Assembly: GCA_030512295.1 (NCBI GenBank)
Contig: JAULSR010000002.1
Span: 4,712,001-4,776,000 of the forward strand
From: Bombardia bombarda
Taxonomy: Eukaryota > Ascomycota > Sordariomycetes > Sordariales > Lasiosphaeriaceae
Reading direction: 5' to 3'
DNA: 64,000 bases
Of the stretch, positions 34,428 to 47,237 are shown one piece after another (position 1 is the first letter of the stretch; each line of letters begins with the position of its first letter). The translations under genes were made by a program, and so were the position numbers. The notes under the pieces are model-generated. The model saw nothing but the letters and a program-made list of their open reading frames with translations. It ran no database searches and was not told where the DNA came from.

Positions 34428-35894
34428 TTAATCGTGGTCTGGGTCAGGGTTCATGGCCCGTAGCACCCTCTTGGGCTGGTGAACTCGTCGAGAATAGTCG
34501 TGGTTGTCTTGGAGGGAGCCGACACTTTCATGGCTCTTGTTCTGGTTGTTGGCATATATACCTTTGGCGAATGGATCCAGGCGTGGGTCGATGGGCATTA
34601 GATGGCTTCGTCTCTTAGCACTGGCATTTTGATCCCAGTTGGCTACCCCGGTTCGGCCATCTGGACCAACGAATTGCGTCTCAGTAACTTCGGCCATCTT
34701 TGGGCTCACCATCATGCCGGATGAACTGCCTCTTATGCTAGGAGAGCCGTAGGGGCGCTCGGCAGTCCCATTCTGTCTCTTCCTCTTCCACCACCACATC
34801 CAAAAAAAGATACCAATAATGGCAACAGCGCCAATAACGCCAACAGCTATTCCGACAGCTGCCCCGGTGGCGAGTCCATGATTGGTACTGACAGTAGGAG
34901 AACCCACAGCGGCTGGGCTCGTTCCTGTCGGTGATGGGGTCGCAGTGATGGTTCTGACGGTGCCTTCGACGGTGACAGTCTGGACAATAGGCTGTACTGA
35001 AGTCACGCCGGGGCTGGTGTTAGTATCTGGCGGGGTATCCTGTGACTGTCAAAATATTAGCATATTCTAGTGACGAACCTCTGAAGTGTGCGCCGCCATG
35101 GGGAGTAAGAAACAGCAGAGGAGCGTACAAGAAGAGCAGTAGAAGAAGCCACAGAAGCTGAAGATGATGTTGAAACCACGATCACTGGAGCTGGAGGAGG
35201 TAAGGTAACTGTGCTCTTAGCCGTGCTCTGCACAGTCTTAGTCTGAGTCTTAGTAGTCACAATCACCTGGGTTGCGACGTTTTAACACAACAAGTCCGCC
35301 CAAAGGGATAAAGAGACCGGACCAAGTAACAAGAGGGGATCCTAGGCGACACACATGGGTATATATGAAAAAAAAAAAAAAACTTACCGAGCTGGTTGAT
35401 GACGGCGGTGGTGCCGTGGTCGACGAGGAGGTGTCATCCCCTGATGAGACTCCTGTTGAGCTTGGAGTTTTGCCTTTAATTGCCAAGTAGCCAAAGGTGC
35501 CAGATCCTCCACAGAAATCGTCGGGATAGCCCGGGCATGTGTCGTGACAGTCTGTAAGTGGCTTTTCCGATCCTGAAGCTGGGACAACGTTTGAGCACCA
35601 GCAGTTGTGGGCCTGCACAATGGCTAGAGCATAGCCCGCGTCGGTGCAGTTTCCAAAACATCGACCTTCGGATTGGTAAATACTTTCAACTATCGAGAGC
35701 GGTCAGTAGATGTCCATGTCGTTAATGCCTAAGAGGGTCCAACACTCACAAGGACCCAGATCGCCTGTATTGGCACTCGCGCAATACGCCAGGGGGATGG
35801 AAGGCGGCCCCGCAGCGGTCGCCATACTGCACAGTTGTAAAGCGATGGCTATGGCGATAATTGCCCAAAGACGAGCGGCTCGTTGGAGTGCCAT
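34428..35894 (-). CDS. WSC-domain single-pass cell wall sensor
   Basis: A plasma-membrane protein of 400 residues resembling yeast Wsc-type cell wall stress sensors. Exons are 35894-35750, 35689-35388, 35266-35129 and 35045-34428; all joins keep frame. Residues 1-28 are a signal peptide. The WSC domain (about 34-122) has the expected cysteines: YCASANTGDLGPF, RCFGNCTDAGYALA, HNCWCSNVVP, DCHDTCPGYPDDFCGG. A Ser/Thr/Pro-rich stalk of about 130 residues follows (SSTTAPPPSSTSS, later TSTSSSASVASS). One transmembrane helix is at about 255-281, ending in FFWMWWWKRKR, and the last 120 residues are cytosolic. Known relatives sense wall stress and signal through Rho1 to the MAPK cascade; that role is inferred here. 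Intron 2 begins with GTAAGT followed by a 15-T run. An earlier in-frame ATG would only add residues before the signal peptide. Confidence 0.93.
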
Positions 35895-38800
35895 CGCGGA
35901 CAACTTGTGATTGCTGATGTCGTGGTTAGCGGTTGCGAGCCCGCAAGGCATACATAAATAGGTGGTAGAAGATAGGCAAATAGGTTTGTAGGTAAGGTAG
36001 TTGGTGATTAGGTAGGTAGGTAGGTCGAGTGATGGCGTGTGGTACAGTGTGAGCTGGCATGCACCACCCACTTTGACTTGGTAGGTACCTACTTTTTCCT
36101 TGGCTAAGGCGTCGGTGTCGGAGGGGCCAATTGAAACAGGCAGCCCATGAATTGACGGTAGCCAGAAACCTCAAGCGCGGACTGCTACGGCCATAACAGA
36201 GCAGCCGGATTACGGGACGATAGTGGTGGGTTGTGGTTGTGGGTGGCTGAATACCAAACACACAACAAAGATGGCAAGCAGAAGTGCCTGTGAGGTTCGA
36301 ATTGGATGTCGAGCTCACCTTCCCGGGTCGCCTTCGGGGTCCGGATAGGCGTAGCGCCAGTACAAAGAGCCTGGGTGGGCTGGATGGAGAATCGATGATG
36401 GCGGATGGATACTTCGTTATGTGCAGCGACTTCCAATTAAAGAGTCACTTGGGAGATGTCGCCGACAAATAAGCCTGGGGCGTGGCGAGGCCTGCTGGTG
36501 AAGAGGACAAAGGAAACGACAGTCGTCCGCAAAAAGTCGAGACTTGACTTGTTACGGTTTTGCGGTTGTTGGGGAGAGCAACAATAGCAGCCAGACGACG
36601 ACGCAAGAGAGGGAGAGCCAGCAATCCGCGTGTTTGCTTGCAAAGCGGCGGACGGCGGGCCAAAGAGCTAAGAGAAAAAGCGCCGATCGAGCCAACAGTG
36701 GGGAGTAGCAATCTGTTCGTGGCCAGAGTCCAGACAGTGCAGCCAGGACAAGTGCAAGGCGGCGGTAGTGGAGCAAAAAATGCGAGGGGGGCACGACCTT
36801 TTGGCGACCAGGATGGTAAGATCTGTTCAGGTCTGAGAGGGGGTCATCACTTCAAGTTTTTGTTCGCATTGATAAACAAATGCGAGGTGGTTACGAAGTA
36901 ACAAGTCTGCGACGCATTCCCATTACATATTGTGAGCATCTGCTACCAAAGTCCTTTGGCCGTGCCTCACATTCTTTGCAAAACTTGTGCCTACCGTGAC
37001 ACTATCTCTATCAGATCGTTGGATTGCTGGTTGGCTGCATGCGTCAGATTTAACTAAACAGTAGTGGTGCAGAGTGCTGTTGCTGCACGAAAGCAACCAA
37101 CCCACCCCCGTCCGTGTTTAGGTGTGCAGTGAGGCGGTTGGCAGGCACGGCGGACTCTGGAAGCATCAGGCAGGAGCTGCCCTGGGCGTCGCCGGCGTCC
37201 CCTGGGCGTGGGCGGAAAGATGGGATTTAATAGTGGGTCTAGTGGAGATTATCCAGTCAAAATGTCGTCACTCAATTCACCTGGAACTAGGGCAATTTGC
37301 TGGATCTCGCAAAGTTCTGTACCGGGTACATCGGATGAGCCAGCCCGGTGTAGTGTTATCCGCGATGACATGGCTGAAATCATACCATCGTTGGACCCTG
37401 TAAGTACCTGGTACGGATCCACCGTGGTTGGCACCTTCCTGGCGCCAGGAAACTTTGCTCCTGGAGATCTCGCACCGCAATGCGGTATCAATCAAATTTT
37501 GGAGCATTGATCGCTTTTCAACTTGCAGCACATCCATTTCATCAATTCACCTTCCTTCCTTTTTTCCCCATGGCGTCTTAATAAAGCCCCTGAAATGAAT
37601 ATCATAGAACGTTATAACGTCGTTATCACCAACCAATCTATGGCCGGTGGCCAGTCAGTCAGACATTCAGGCACCCCCACCCAGGCGTCCGACCGGACCA
37701 AGACATGTTCGAAAACGGAAGTCTCACTCCTTGCAAAGTGGCGTACAATACACTACGAAATACATCGATTCCCCAAAGTCGATGATGCAAGATGGCTGGC
37801 ACAGCCGGCGCCGCTCGCCGAAGAGTCGAAAACAAGTCGTTTCCCCACATCCGAACCCTTCAGATGAACAAGTTCGCCGTCGTCGTCGCCCGTCAGCCTT
37901 TGTTCCTTTAGGTTCCAGTTGCCTCACTAGCAGCCTCATCCATCTCATTGTACTAGTGCACTTGTTGTCACTAGTGCCATGCTACTGCGTACTCCAAGTC
38001 TCAAAAATCAGATTAGCGCCGCTCCGTGAATGGCGCAGGGCATGGACGCTGCTGTCTGATGGCGATTTGGGGTTCGGTCCGTTTCTGGCCCATGAATTGC
38101 TGCTTGATGTCAGCCAAGTCCAAAACCTTGAATACCGAAATTTCAAGATGGAGTCTTGAGACTCGAGTCATCCTAGACTCCCCGGCTTCGCGGCACGTGG
38201 GAGACCCGGAGAGGCAAAGAAGCAAGACGGTTTCGAACGCGAACCATCCATGTTGTTTTGCGCGGTTAACAACGCCTTCAGATGAAGTGAGGATACGGAT
38301 ACAATCCGACCCATATCCACGAGCTGTAAGTGGTTGCCCGGCCTTGCGGACTGGACCAAACGGGATTTTGCCTAGGCACGAAATCGGCCAGGCCAACCGT
38401 TTTGACCAAAAGGTGCGGAGATGAAACCCCTTGATCCCAGTCAGCGTCCAAACAGGCCTGCACACTTGGACGGGGATTCGACTCCGACTCCGACTTTCGA
38501 TCAATCTATCGCGCCAGTCTCCTAGTTATCGATGGCCTGGTGCAGTTGCAAGTTCACACTTCGCAATCCCCAGGTATTGGCGCCTTTGTGAGCCCTCTAT
38601 GTACATACAAGTCACAGCGGTGCTCGGAGTTCGCTGATTGACGCCCAACCCTGCGTCTAAACAAAGGGTGCCAGAACATGCAAGAAGCTGCATCCCCTAA
38701 TGCAATGCCCTGCAGCTCCTCGTTTTGCTATAGGTAGTCGACGCAGTCTCTCCACATGCTTGCTGGATGAATCGATAACTACCTGCTGCGCCAGTCAGAG

Positions 38801-41551
38801 AGTGGCCGTATACAATGTCATAACCTACCCTGACCTGATATAATGGCCTTATCTACGCACATAGCGTCAAGTCGAGGAGCATACCTACAGCAGCACCGCT
38901 GGGATCAAGGCTCTTGTGATGAAGCTCCAGTGTTGTAAACGACAATATCGCCCACAGCGATTTCACATTGGCCCTTATTGGTATGTCAGTGAGTCCCTCT
39001 AGATTTAATTTTCATGGTTCTCGGCGACGATCGTTCATGGCGTAAATGAGGGGTCTATAGCACTAATAATCAGATACTTAGGTCTCAAGAGACTCACGAT
39101 CACGCAATGACATGTCGCTGTAAGACCAACCTCCTGAATTGGTGCAGCTTAGAATCATTTTCACTTCATGGAAGCTGAGTTTTGCTCTTTCCGCCAATCA
39201 ACTCGCCGGAATACTGGCTGCACGGCTCCCCAGTCTCTTCATGTCTCGCCTGTTCGTCTCGTCCTTGGCGAAAGCTTGCGCGGCTTCTGGACAAGAACCC
39301 CCACGCACTGTAGCGGGGCCAAACACAAACACGAAGCACACCTCGAGTGATACGAAACGCACGCAGAGTGATACGACACTGTAAAACGAGCAACACCGTA
39401 TTAGTTCAAAACGCGGGGACTTACTCTCATCCGACCCTCCAGCTAGGCTATTGAAGCGACTCACTTCACGGATATCAAAGATAAGCGAAGGACGAAAGTG
39501 ACATTGTCTCCGGTCTTAGCCAACCAGTGTGCGGCATACAGGCTACTGCAAGGCAATGTGATAGGTAAAGGATTGTTTTTATTCCTTCACTTGCGGGAGT
39601 GCTTTTCCTTGATCATGTCGCTCTTTCCATGCTTTCTGCCCGCCTTTTCGGACCCATCCAAGGAATATCACGCTAGACTGAGCAGACAGGTGTGTCCACA
39701 AGTCTTGTATTGGCCAGAGTGTATGCTGGCGCCGTTTGCAATATATACCGGGTGGTGATACATGCGAGGGCGATGCGGCTTTCTCTACCTAGGCTTGTCT
39801 TGCGACATTGACCCCGCCAGATGAGAAGCGGCATGATATCCCGTATCAATCAGTCACTTTGATAACACAAAAATGTCACAGAGACCTGTTCACACCAAGG
39901 GAGCTGCATGAAAAGTACATGCGCTTAAATATTCCGTCGATTTCAAGGCGGAGAGACAGTTGCTATCTTTTGTGGCGGCTTCTTCCTCGTCGGGTAGGCG
40001 ATGCAAGCTGAGGATTAACTAACAAGCTGGGAACTTCACTTCCATGGCCATTTGACTAGCTTCAACAGGTCCTGACACGGGACTGCCATAGTCGGGTGCG
40101 ACCATGTCAAGATCGTCGTGCCGCAGTACATGAACCCCCTCTTTTGCAACGTGCTGCTCACACAACATGGCGGTGGCAATACTGTTGTGAACCAAGCTCT
40201 GTTCTCCGTTCTCTCTGCTCTCCTCGCGACTCTCTTCGGACGCGCACTCACCGCCGCTTTTCTTCCGCCACGTTCTTTCCATCATGACTCTGGGTACAGG
40301 GTGAACAGGCAGCATACCCGAAGCGACGGGATATGTGAGCGGATTACTCGGCAAGTACCCTCTGAACGTCCTTCACCGGTCAAGGCCAGGGTTAATTCTC
40401 CGAAGTATGAGAGAGTAAAAGGCCGAAGCAGCTATATATTTCAGACAATACAAGAAGACCCTGCAGCCCGGACTCTTCTAGAATGACAGGACGGGTAGCG
40501 ATCGATACCCTCTCCCGACATGTTCGGCCCGTTGCCGTCGACCCTGCAGTTGTCCCCCAAGCCTTCCCGCTCCCGGTTGGTTTCTCACCATGCACAATGC
40601 ATATGGCCAGTCAGTCTCCTTACACTGGTAAAGTACATGGCAGACCTCGGATGTCATATCGTGGTTTCGGGGTCATTCGGCCGTTACTCAAATGCCATGT
40701 TATGTTGGTTGGTCTTGCATCGGCGGGGCAGGAATATTGCAACATCAACGAGGGGTCCAGCGGACCTGTGCTTTGATGACATAATAGGGGTCAGTAACAA
40801 TTGACAGCTGACAACAGGCGAAGATGGGCGTGACTAGAAACGGACAAGTGAGGATGGAAATTCAGATTCCCCTTCTGGATTTCCTTTCTTTGGATAGATT
40901 CGCGAGAGCCCGGCTGGAGATGAGGATCGCCGAGTGCAGCGGCGCCGCCAGACAGGTAGCAGCGTGGATCGACAATGCTAGACCCGCTTCTCCGCGTGTT
41001 CCGAAACAAGGCGTTTTATCTGCTCAGGCTACGCCAACTCTGAATATGACGGCATCGAGATCTCCATGAGTCCATATACGGACATCCATCCAGGTCGAGA
41101 AGGGAATCCCGTACACGTGTCTGTTTTCGCCAATTACATTCAACTCAAGCTCAAGGTGAAATATTCACCGTGGTTGATCCAGCAGCAGTGGGGAGGGTAA
41201 AGGCAAATAGGTTTACGTTTCGAAGTTGATCATAAACGAATGTTTCTCTATATCACAACATAAGAATAAGACTGAGATATACAAGCAAAAAGGAAAAAGA
41301 CATATCACATGCGCTGGGAAAGGGGAGAACACCGAACCTCCCATCCTATCCTATTCCACATTCCATATTCCATGATGCCTGTCTCGTATCCCATTTTACC
41401 CCAAGGCCTCCTGATGGGGCATACTATGCACAAGATCCCTCTCGAAGCGGATGAAACAAAAGCCAGATGGGGTATCATTAGATTGAAGGGTAATGACGCA
41501 GCCAAATGCCGGTCAAAGAGAGGGAAGAGACGGAGAGTCAGTAGAAAAGAC
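35895..41551. other. 5.7 kb intergenic region upstream of the WSC gene
   Basis: The part next to the WSC start (about 35895-36060) is a pyrimidine-rich leader on the minus strand with ACCT repeats (AGGT on plus, 36009-36024). The rest contains a 16-bp perfect palindrome at 37436-37451 and a repeated GAGTGATACGA near 39350 and 39366. The longest frame, 37647-38159 plus, is Arg/Ser-rich and shows no family features. I find no supportable gene or transposon. The last few hundred bases are the 3' flank of the kelch gene. Confidence 0.5.
37436..37451. repeat. 16-bp perfect palindrome
   Basis: TTCCTGGCGCCAGGAA is its own reverse complement. It lies about 1.5 kb upstream of the WSC gene start. It could be a dimer-binding site or chance. 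Confidence 0.85.
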
Positions 41552-44500
41552 TCATCGGGTCGGACTGGCAGATGGGCTGTTATCCCGACTGCTTTTAGAC
41601 TCGATGCTCTCCACCATCTCCAAGACGCGTGTCCGTGGCCGCTCAAGCCGCACCGCCTCGGCCGTATGGATGGTGGTGGTGACCGATGCGCTTCGAAGTG
41701 ACGTAGAGGGCGATACACCGCCGACACTTCCCGGGTCAAGCAGCCCACTACCGCGATGCTGCTGCTGCCGCTCTCTTTCCCTTTCGGTATCACTACGATC
41801 ATGATCATGATCATGATCATGGCCGTAGCTATCAGCAGGACGGAGATGCTCAAGATGGCTCACCATCTTCCCTGCGTCCCCTGAAGTGCTGCTGCTGCTG
41901 CTGCTGCTGCTGCTATCCAGTAGCTGATCATAGCCCCCCTCTTCATCATCACCATCATGCTCATATTCTTCCTCATCGTCTCCCTTTTCGGGATCAACAA
42001 CAACAACAATCTCCTCCTCGTGCTCAATCTCGGCATTCACCACGCGCAGACGCTCCTTGGGCACCGTGAACATGACCTGCACAAGACGTTGCTCCACCGC
42101 CTTCTCCACGTCCCACTCTTCATCTCCCCCCTTATGGTTGTTGCCATCTCCACGAGGAGAAGATGACGACTCGCCCCCATGCTGTGGCTTGACCTTCTCC
42201 CACGCCTCACGACCCTGTTTCCGCCGCAGCAACGTCCCACCGGCACCAGGCACAATCCCCGCCAGCCTCCTCGGCGGCTCGTAGTCGCCACTGCTGCCCT
42301 CCAGCAAACTCTCGCGCGTCGGGCTGTCCTCGCGGCTGCTCGACCCAGGCGACGGCGTGGCGCCGCTAAACACCCTCCTCAGACTGCCGAACCAGCTGTG
42401 CCGCAGCTTGCTCTTGCTCGGGCTGCCGGGGACGTTGACATAATCGTCATCCTCTTCCTCCCCACCAGCACCCTCTGCTGAAACCTCCCTCGCCTCCTCC
42501 TTCGCAGTGGCGTAATGCGCATGGTACAAACCCCCCGCAGCGTCTTCGTAGTACCCCCCGCCGGCGCTGCTGCCCAGCAACAGCGCCGGCCCCTCGGCCT
42601 GCATGGTGGCAAATGTCGACTTGGCGGTGCTGAAGGTGTGCGCGGAGCTGCCGCTGCTGCTGCCCAGCCTGGCCTCGGTGGCGGCGGGGGTCACGCCGGG
42701 GACGGAGCCGGTGCCGCCGCTGAAGGCGGCGCGGAAGTGCGAACGCACTGACAGGGCGCGCTGCTCGGCCCCCTGCACGAAGCTGAAGGCGCTGCGGTCC
42801 GAGAGGTTGCTGCCTGTGCGGACTGTTTCGTCTGAGTCGCCTGTAGAGCCTGCGCCGCCGCCCTTGACGGAGCGTGAGGAGGATGCGCGTCGTGAAGGGG
42901 ATAGTCTTCCCGGAGAGTGGGTTGGGCGCGTTGGTGTGGTGGGTGAGTGGTTTCCAGGCCCGCCGCCTGTAATGGTCACGATAGTCCCGGAAGTAGTAGG
43001 CGAGAGTATTGCGGGCGGTGTTGTCGTCGTCGTCGTCGTTGATCCATGCCGACTGATTCTAGCAGTCAACACGGCGTCTGCGGCGTCCACGTCTGATACC
43101 CAGCCTTGCACCTCGGGGTCTTGGCCCTGCTGCTGCTGCTTCTGAGGCTGCAGCGGTTGAATCTCTGGGCTGTTACTGCCGGTGGGAATGCTCCCACCAC
43201 TGACTGGTATCGCACCAGACGACATCGGTGGCGGCGGCAAATAGATACCACTCCCCCTCCGCGGCGTGTGCATGTGCATGGTACTGCTACTACCCGTCGG
43301 CGTCATGAAGGGATCGTCGTCGTCGTCCCTATCCGGACTCAGCGGCCCAGACGCGCCCAGGTCCCCGCCATCTTCTTCATCATCGCCCTCGTCGTCCTCG
43401 TAGATGGGATGAATGCGGTTCGGCACTCGCAGCGGGGAGAAGTCGTAGTTGCCACCGCCACCACCACCGCTTGTGCTCAGCGACGTCGGCTGGTATAGGC
43501 CCCGCGCTGCACCCCTGGGCCGAGACGATGATGATAATGTGCTGCTACCCGCCGGCCCAGTGGGCATATACACGGCCGGCGCGTTGCTATAGCTGTAACC
43601 ACCACCACCACCACCACCACTGTTATAGCTGTTATTATTATCCCGCGATGCGGCGCCCCGCATCGTCTCATATCCAAGCGACTTGCGCCCCTGCGTGTAA
43701 GGATCGTGACCACCAGTGTACCAGCTGCGGGCGGAGGCGGCATTCCAGGGGAATCTCATAGTGTCGTCGCCATCGTCGCTGCGCTCAAGCATCTCGTCAG
43801 ACCTGCTGCCACTCCCACCTGTGAGAGGCAGAGATCCGCCGCCATTCATGCCCAGCGCGAGCCCGTGGAGGGCGGCGTCACGTTGCGCGCGGCGGCGTTG
43901 TCTGCGGCGGTGCAGGAAGAAGGCGAGCAGGAGTGCGGCGAGGAGGATGGGGATGCCGATGCCGAGACCGAGGCCCAGGCCGAGTTTCTTGGTTAGGGAA
44001 GTTGGGGATGTCTCGTCATCTGTTGGGCTGCCGCTGCCACTGCCGCTGCCACCACCTCCAGACGAGGGAGGGGGGCTGCCCCCGTTAGTGGTGCCACCAC
44101 CACCACCACCACCACCACCACCACCGCTGCTACCACCACTACCGCCAGATGCGTGCTGCGGGTTGGTGTAGCTGTCGGACCAAGACATGGACGTGAGATT
44201 AAAGAACATCTGCTGTTCGCCCGTAGCCTGCCGCCGAGTCTTCCTTGTCTTATCTGTCGCGGGCGGCGGCACAATCTCATACCCGCCATACACCATCATG
44301 ACATTCCCCGGAAGCAGCGCCGCCCCATGGCCATACCTCCCCGGGCCCGCCGGCTGCGCTTCTCCCGCCGGGACAGACCACTGCCACTCGGCAAAGCTCG
44401 CCCCGATGGTGACAACAACAAGCTGCGGCTGCGCAGCATTCGAGACATTGCCCGCCCAGCCGCCCAGCACCACAAGCGACGAGCCGTCCTCGCTGAGGAC

Positions 44501-44821
44501 AGTCGTGTGGCCCGACCGGGGGTCCACGCTCGGGATACTCCCGTCAGTCGCCGGTGATGGCGCCTGGATGTCGACGCGCGTCCACACCTCCTCGGGCAGG
44601 CTCCACACGGCCGCCGTGCTGATGTTGACAAAGACGCCGTTCTGCTGTACATGTCCGCCCAGCACTACGTGGCTGGCTTGCTGCGTCACGATGCCGGACC
44701 GGTTGGACAGCGAGGGGGCCAGGGCTGTGAGGGTGAAGCCCGCTTCGGCCTGCTGGAGGTAGGCGTTGGGTGTGTATGCCAGCGTGTAGGTACCATCACT
44801 ATCACTTCCCGACGAGGATGA

Positions 44822-44853
<32 letters not shown>

Positions 44854-45754
44854 ATACCCTCAACATGCGGTTGGAATACACCGCTTCCGCCTGCCACGAG
44901 TCTATCGCAGACGCGCTAAAGTCGCCATCGGTGCTGCTGCGGTTCGCAGACGGACACATGCCGCCGTAGAAGTAGAGGACTGGCTCCGACATGACGGGCG
45001 CGAGCTGCTCCGAGAAGCCGAGGCTGCCGCCGAGGAGATACGGCCCGCCCTGGGCGTAGTCCCACGAGCTGCTGGGGGTGGTGGTGTGGTGTGTCCATTC
45101 TCGTGCACTGTCCTTATCAGCCGTACCAGAAGACGTATATGTCCAGATGGACGCGCCGCCCGCCGCGGCAACCGCGCAGTCCCCCGCCAGCACGGCGATG
45201 CTTCCATTGTCGAGCAGCGAGGGGGCAAACGCCGCGGTGGGGGAGGATGACGATGCGTCGATGAAGGGGAGGTTGGTGGATAGGATCTTTGGCTGGAGGG
45301 AGCGGACGTGGATCGTGGAGGAGATGTCGATGGCGAGGAGGTCGACGCCGGTGCTGTCAGTGGAGGAGGACGAGGGCGAGAAGATGTAGGCCGTGTTGGT
45401 GATATTGGACGGCGGCAGCAGGGCAGATCCTGAGAGGAGGATGGTTGTCGGGACGTAGGGGAGCGTTGGCGGTGTTGTTGTCGCGGACACGGTGGATGCG
45501 GATGATAGCATGAAGGCGGCAGCGGCGGCGGTGGCGGTGAAGGCAGCTACCCGCCGCCGCCGCCGCCGCCGCCACCGTGTATTGCTTGCCGGTCCTGGCC
45601 CGGTTCCGGTCTCTGATCGTATTAATCCTGTTGTGGATTGTGGTAGTGACGGCGATGTCAGGGAGCGGTGCCCCGTCGAGAGGCCATTCCCTGTCAACAT
45701 TGGTAGGACCGCAGTGGCACCACCACCACGAGCAGCCAGCGCGAAGCCGGACAA
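41552..45754 (-). CDS. Giant kelch-repeat transmembrane protein with low-complexity tail
   Basis: A single-exon frame of 1400 residues. Residues 60-68 are an Arg-rich run, directly followed by a hydrophobic segment (VAAFTATAAAAAFMLSSAS) that is a signal anchor or signal peptide. Residues about 105-540 contain kelch-type blades: SLLDNGSIAVLAGD, VLYFYGGMCP, VLGGHVQQNGVFV, PSVDPRSGHTTVLSEDGSSLVVLGGWAG, GPGRYGHGAALLPGNVMMVYGGYE. A Gly-rich linker (about 545-580) precedes one transmembrane helix at about 590-616, then a basic stop-transfer (HRRRQRRR). The remaining roughly 780 residues are predicted cytosolic, low-complexity and rich in Ser, Gly, Pro, Asp/Glu and His. The architecture matches fungal proteins annotated as kelch repeat or cell wall anchored; the role is unknown. 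Triplet repeats encode much of the tail. Internal ATGs (residues 19 or 81) could be the true start. Confidence 0.85.
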
Positions 45755-47237
45755 GCCCCGGTGCTGAGGTGGGGAGAAGAAAGCCGGTTAGTTGGTTCCG
45801 AAGGTAGGAGGATACCAAGATGGATACCGGATTCTGGGTCGTGTATGCGGTGTTATGATATGGGCCGCAAAATGTGGTCTCCTCTCGTTCAGAGGGGATG
45901 ATGCACCATGGCCCCGGTCTGTCCGACACACACGTGGCCGTCCGTCAGTGGACGAACAGGTGGGTGAATAGGGTGAATGGAGAAGAAAGATGGTTTAGGG
46001 GTCTTTCTCTCCCTTGCGTTGCTGATCTTCTTCTTTTTCTTCCTCTCCTCCCTTTCGACTCTCCCCACCTGAGAGCGAATGGTCTTGAACCCCCTCTTGG
46101 AGCGGCGAATTCGCGATTGAAGGATGGTTTGCTGTGGGTGGATGATGAATGCTTCAAAGATTATAGGTTGTAATGTAATAATAATAGCAATAGTAATAAC
46201 AATAATACATATAGATAGGGGTGGATGGATGGATATGCCCCGCGCTGGCTGGCTGGCTGGCTGGCGTCAATTGTGTGGACAAGGGATGGATGTCAAAAGA
46301 CAAGGAAGCCAAACCACTCGTCCGTCAATCAATCGATCGAGAGGGAGAAAGAGAAAAAGTTGCAAGAGAGGGGGAAATCTGCAGTGCAGGGCAACCAACA
46401 ATAATGAGGGGTCGTCTCGTCGGTGCCTACCTGAGGAGCCAGATCATGAGGGGAAAGTCAACAAACCGCATCCGCCCGAGCACGCACACACACATTTTCG
46501 TCGATCCAAGCCCAGACCAAACTGCTTGGACTGGTTCCCCAAAAAGAAAACCTACGATTGGCCAGATGCAGCTTGTCACCTGCGCTTATGCACAATCCAT
46601 AATGGAACTTTGCCCCAATTAGTGTGGTCCCCGATGTCCGTGGCTCGTAAAGCTGGCTTGTTATGGTCGAGCGTTGCCAGGGCAACTGATGCTTATCTCA
46701 CTCACCTGCATTTGGGGGAGCGAGGTTGAATGTGACAGTGATTATTTGGGGGAGGGGGAGATGCGGGGGAGGAATGGGCTTTCTCAATCACACTACACAC
46801 ACGATAACACCCGTTATGGTTGGTTGGCTCCCTCGAGGCTTCTTCCGTTCTTGAGGCTAGCTAGCGAGGGTGTGTTAGACTTTGTCTTAGCTGTCGATCT
46901 TTCGTCTGTCAATCGCAACTTCACTCATTCTCTCACCCTCGAGTCTTTGACATTAACAGATGGAACAGAGAAAGAAGCGAGAGCATACACCCATCGCACA
47001 CAGTAACACCAATCTAACAACGATTCAGAGGCCACGATCCATGGCTGAGATGTCGCACGAAAAGTAGATTAACTATCCGCCAAAAGTACATGATTGATTG
47101 TCTTGACAATAACCACCAAAAGCCGTGTAGCCATGTACTCATATCACAGGTGCGACATTGAACAACGTAAACGATTGAACAGATGCCGTTAATCAAACCG
47201 GCAAACAAAAGCACCATCACGGCCCCTGAAGAACAGA
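45755..47237. other. Kelch gene promoter and 3' flank of the coiled-coil gene
   Basis: 1.5 kb without a convincing frame. It contains a TAA/TAATAA-rich stretch at about 46170-46210, GGAT and GCTG tandem repeats at about 46222-46265, and a CT-rich stretch near 46020-46060 (AG-rich in the sense of the kelch gene). Confidence 0.6.
46244..46265. repeat. GCTG tetranucleotide repeat
   Basis: More than five GCTG units, directly after a GGAT repeat, about 490 bp upstream of the kelch gene start. Confidence 0.85.

Noticed and set aside
37647..38159. 170-codon frame upstream of the WSC gene
   Set aside because: No domain, no splice continuation, and Arg/Ser-rich random composition.
38460..38500. tRNA T-arm-like sequence (GATTCGACTCC)
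   Set aside because: No matching A box, acceptor stem or anticodon arm at the right spacing on either strand.
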